Below are positions 63,832 to 64,000 of a DNA stretch of 64,000 nt, piece by piece. This DNA comes from Natranaerobius thermophilus JW/NM-WN-LF (GTDB lineage Bacteria > Bacillota > Natranaerobiia > Natranaerobiales > Natranaerobiaceae): contig NC_010718.1 of assembly GCF_000020005.1 (NCBI RefSeq), forward strand, positions 2,562,001 to 2,626,000, written 5' to 3'. The translations under genes were made by a program, and so were the position numbers. Below the pieces are notes generated by a model. It was given only the letters and a program-made list of their open reading frames with translations, searched no databases and had not been told where the DNA came from. The first letter of the stretch is position 1, and each line of letters starts with the position of its first letter.

Positions 63832-64000
63832 TTAGTATTTAAATTTAGAGGCTTCTTCTTGCATTTCCTGGGCTAACTTGGATAAATGCTCACTAGAACG
63901 AGCTATTTCTTCCATGGACGCCGTCTGTTCCTCAACCGATGAAGATATCTCTTCAGTACTGGAGGAATTCTCCTGAGCTATAGCCGATAAACTCTGAAGA
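63832..64000 (-). CDS. Methyl-accepting chemotaxis protein, C-terminal fragment
   Basis: 56 codons from the right edge to TAA 63832-63834, the end of a larger gene beyond the window. The translation SAIAQENSSSTEEISSSVEE, then QTASMEEIARSSEHLSKLAQ, is the classical helix-rich signalling and methylation end of a chemoreceptor. Direction is minus, convergent with carAB. Confidence 0.88.
   Translation of the reverse strand, partial: LQSLSAIAQENSSSTEEISSSVEEQTASMEEIARSSEHLSKLAQEMQEEASKFKY

Overview
This window looks like chromosomal DNA from a low-GC, anaerobic, halophilic or alkaliphilic Firmicute. It resembles the Natranaerobius group, which is an inference from gene content, not a database match. 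The pointers are AT-rich intergenic DNA, strong AGGAGG-type ribosome binding sites with many GTG/TTG starts, very acidic secreted proteins, Fe-S enzymes of anaerobes, and Firmicute regulators (NiaR and a PyrR-type leader). I saw no rRNA, tRNA or CRISPR array.

Layout. 1-3.6 kb (minus): C4-dicarboxylate metabolism, with an SDF-family symporter, malic enzyme and class I fumarase alpha subunit. 3.9-9.6 kb (minus): a complete oligopeptide ABC importer. 10-11.7 kb (minus): a secreted M28 peptidase. 12.2-16.3 kb: two convergent GGDEF/HD-GYP cyclic-di-GMP proteins. 16.4-17.6 kb: an IS6-like element. 17.8-22.7 kb (minus): two paralogous secreted Ig-like/stalk proteins of very different acidity. 23-27.5 kb (plus): niaR and nadABC with repeated operator-like boxes. 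27.6-32.4 kb (minus): a nitrogenase-cofactor-like (NifX) and Mrp/ParA-ferredoxin cluster, cut off from its apparent promoter by a second IS6-like copy. 34.7-38.5 kb: an IS110 element with a structured leader, a thioredoxin-like gene remnant, and a class C group II intron sitting behind the terminator of gap. 38.6-44.8 kb: gap, then a PucR-type regulator divergent from an old-yellow-enzyme/SDR pair. 45.4-48.4 kb: a secreted ComEC-like hydrolase and a TusA/YedE pair. 48.6-53.7 kb (minus): a Cys-rich peptide (RiPP) cluster. 54.2-57 kb (minus): a third GGDEF/HD-GYP protein. 57.1-58.7 kb: an ISLre2-type element. 58.7-63.7 kb (plus): carAB behind a PyrR-type attenuator. The right edge cuts a chemoreceptor.

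The most interesting locus is the Cys-rich peptide system at 48.66-53.67 kb. Three tandem short precursors, absent from ordinary ORF calls except one, share a nearly invariant N-terminal block ending ELEH-[DG]-TECFINC and carry 8-9 cysteines. They are followed by a hairpin with a U-run, a radical SAM/SPASM maturase, a one-chain ABC exporter without a protease domain, a DUF4097-like beta-repeat protein, and a fourth, shortened precursor that has its own copy of the promoter region. A plausible reading is one operon in which abundant precursors are modified and exported, with the hairpin limiting expression of the enzymes.

Other points of interest are the IS110 leader as a candidate bridge RNA, the terminator-associated intron, the fused double ParA-ferredoxin protein with a Gln/Asp/Pro linker, and a dispersed 41-bp hairpin repeat present three times.
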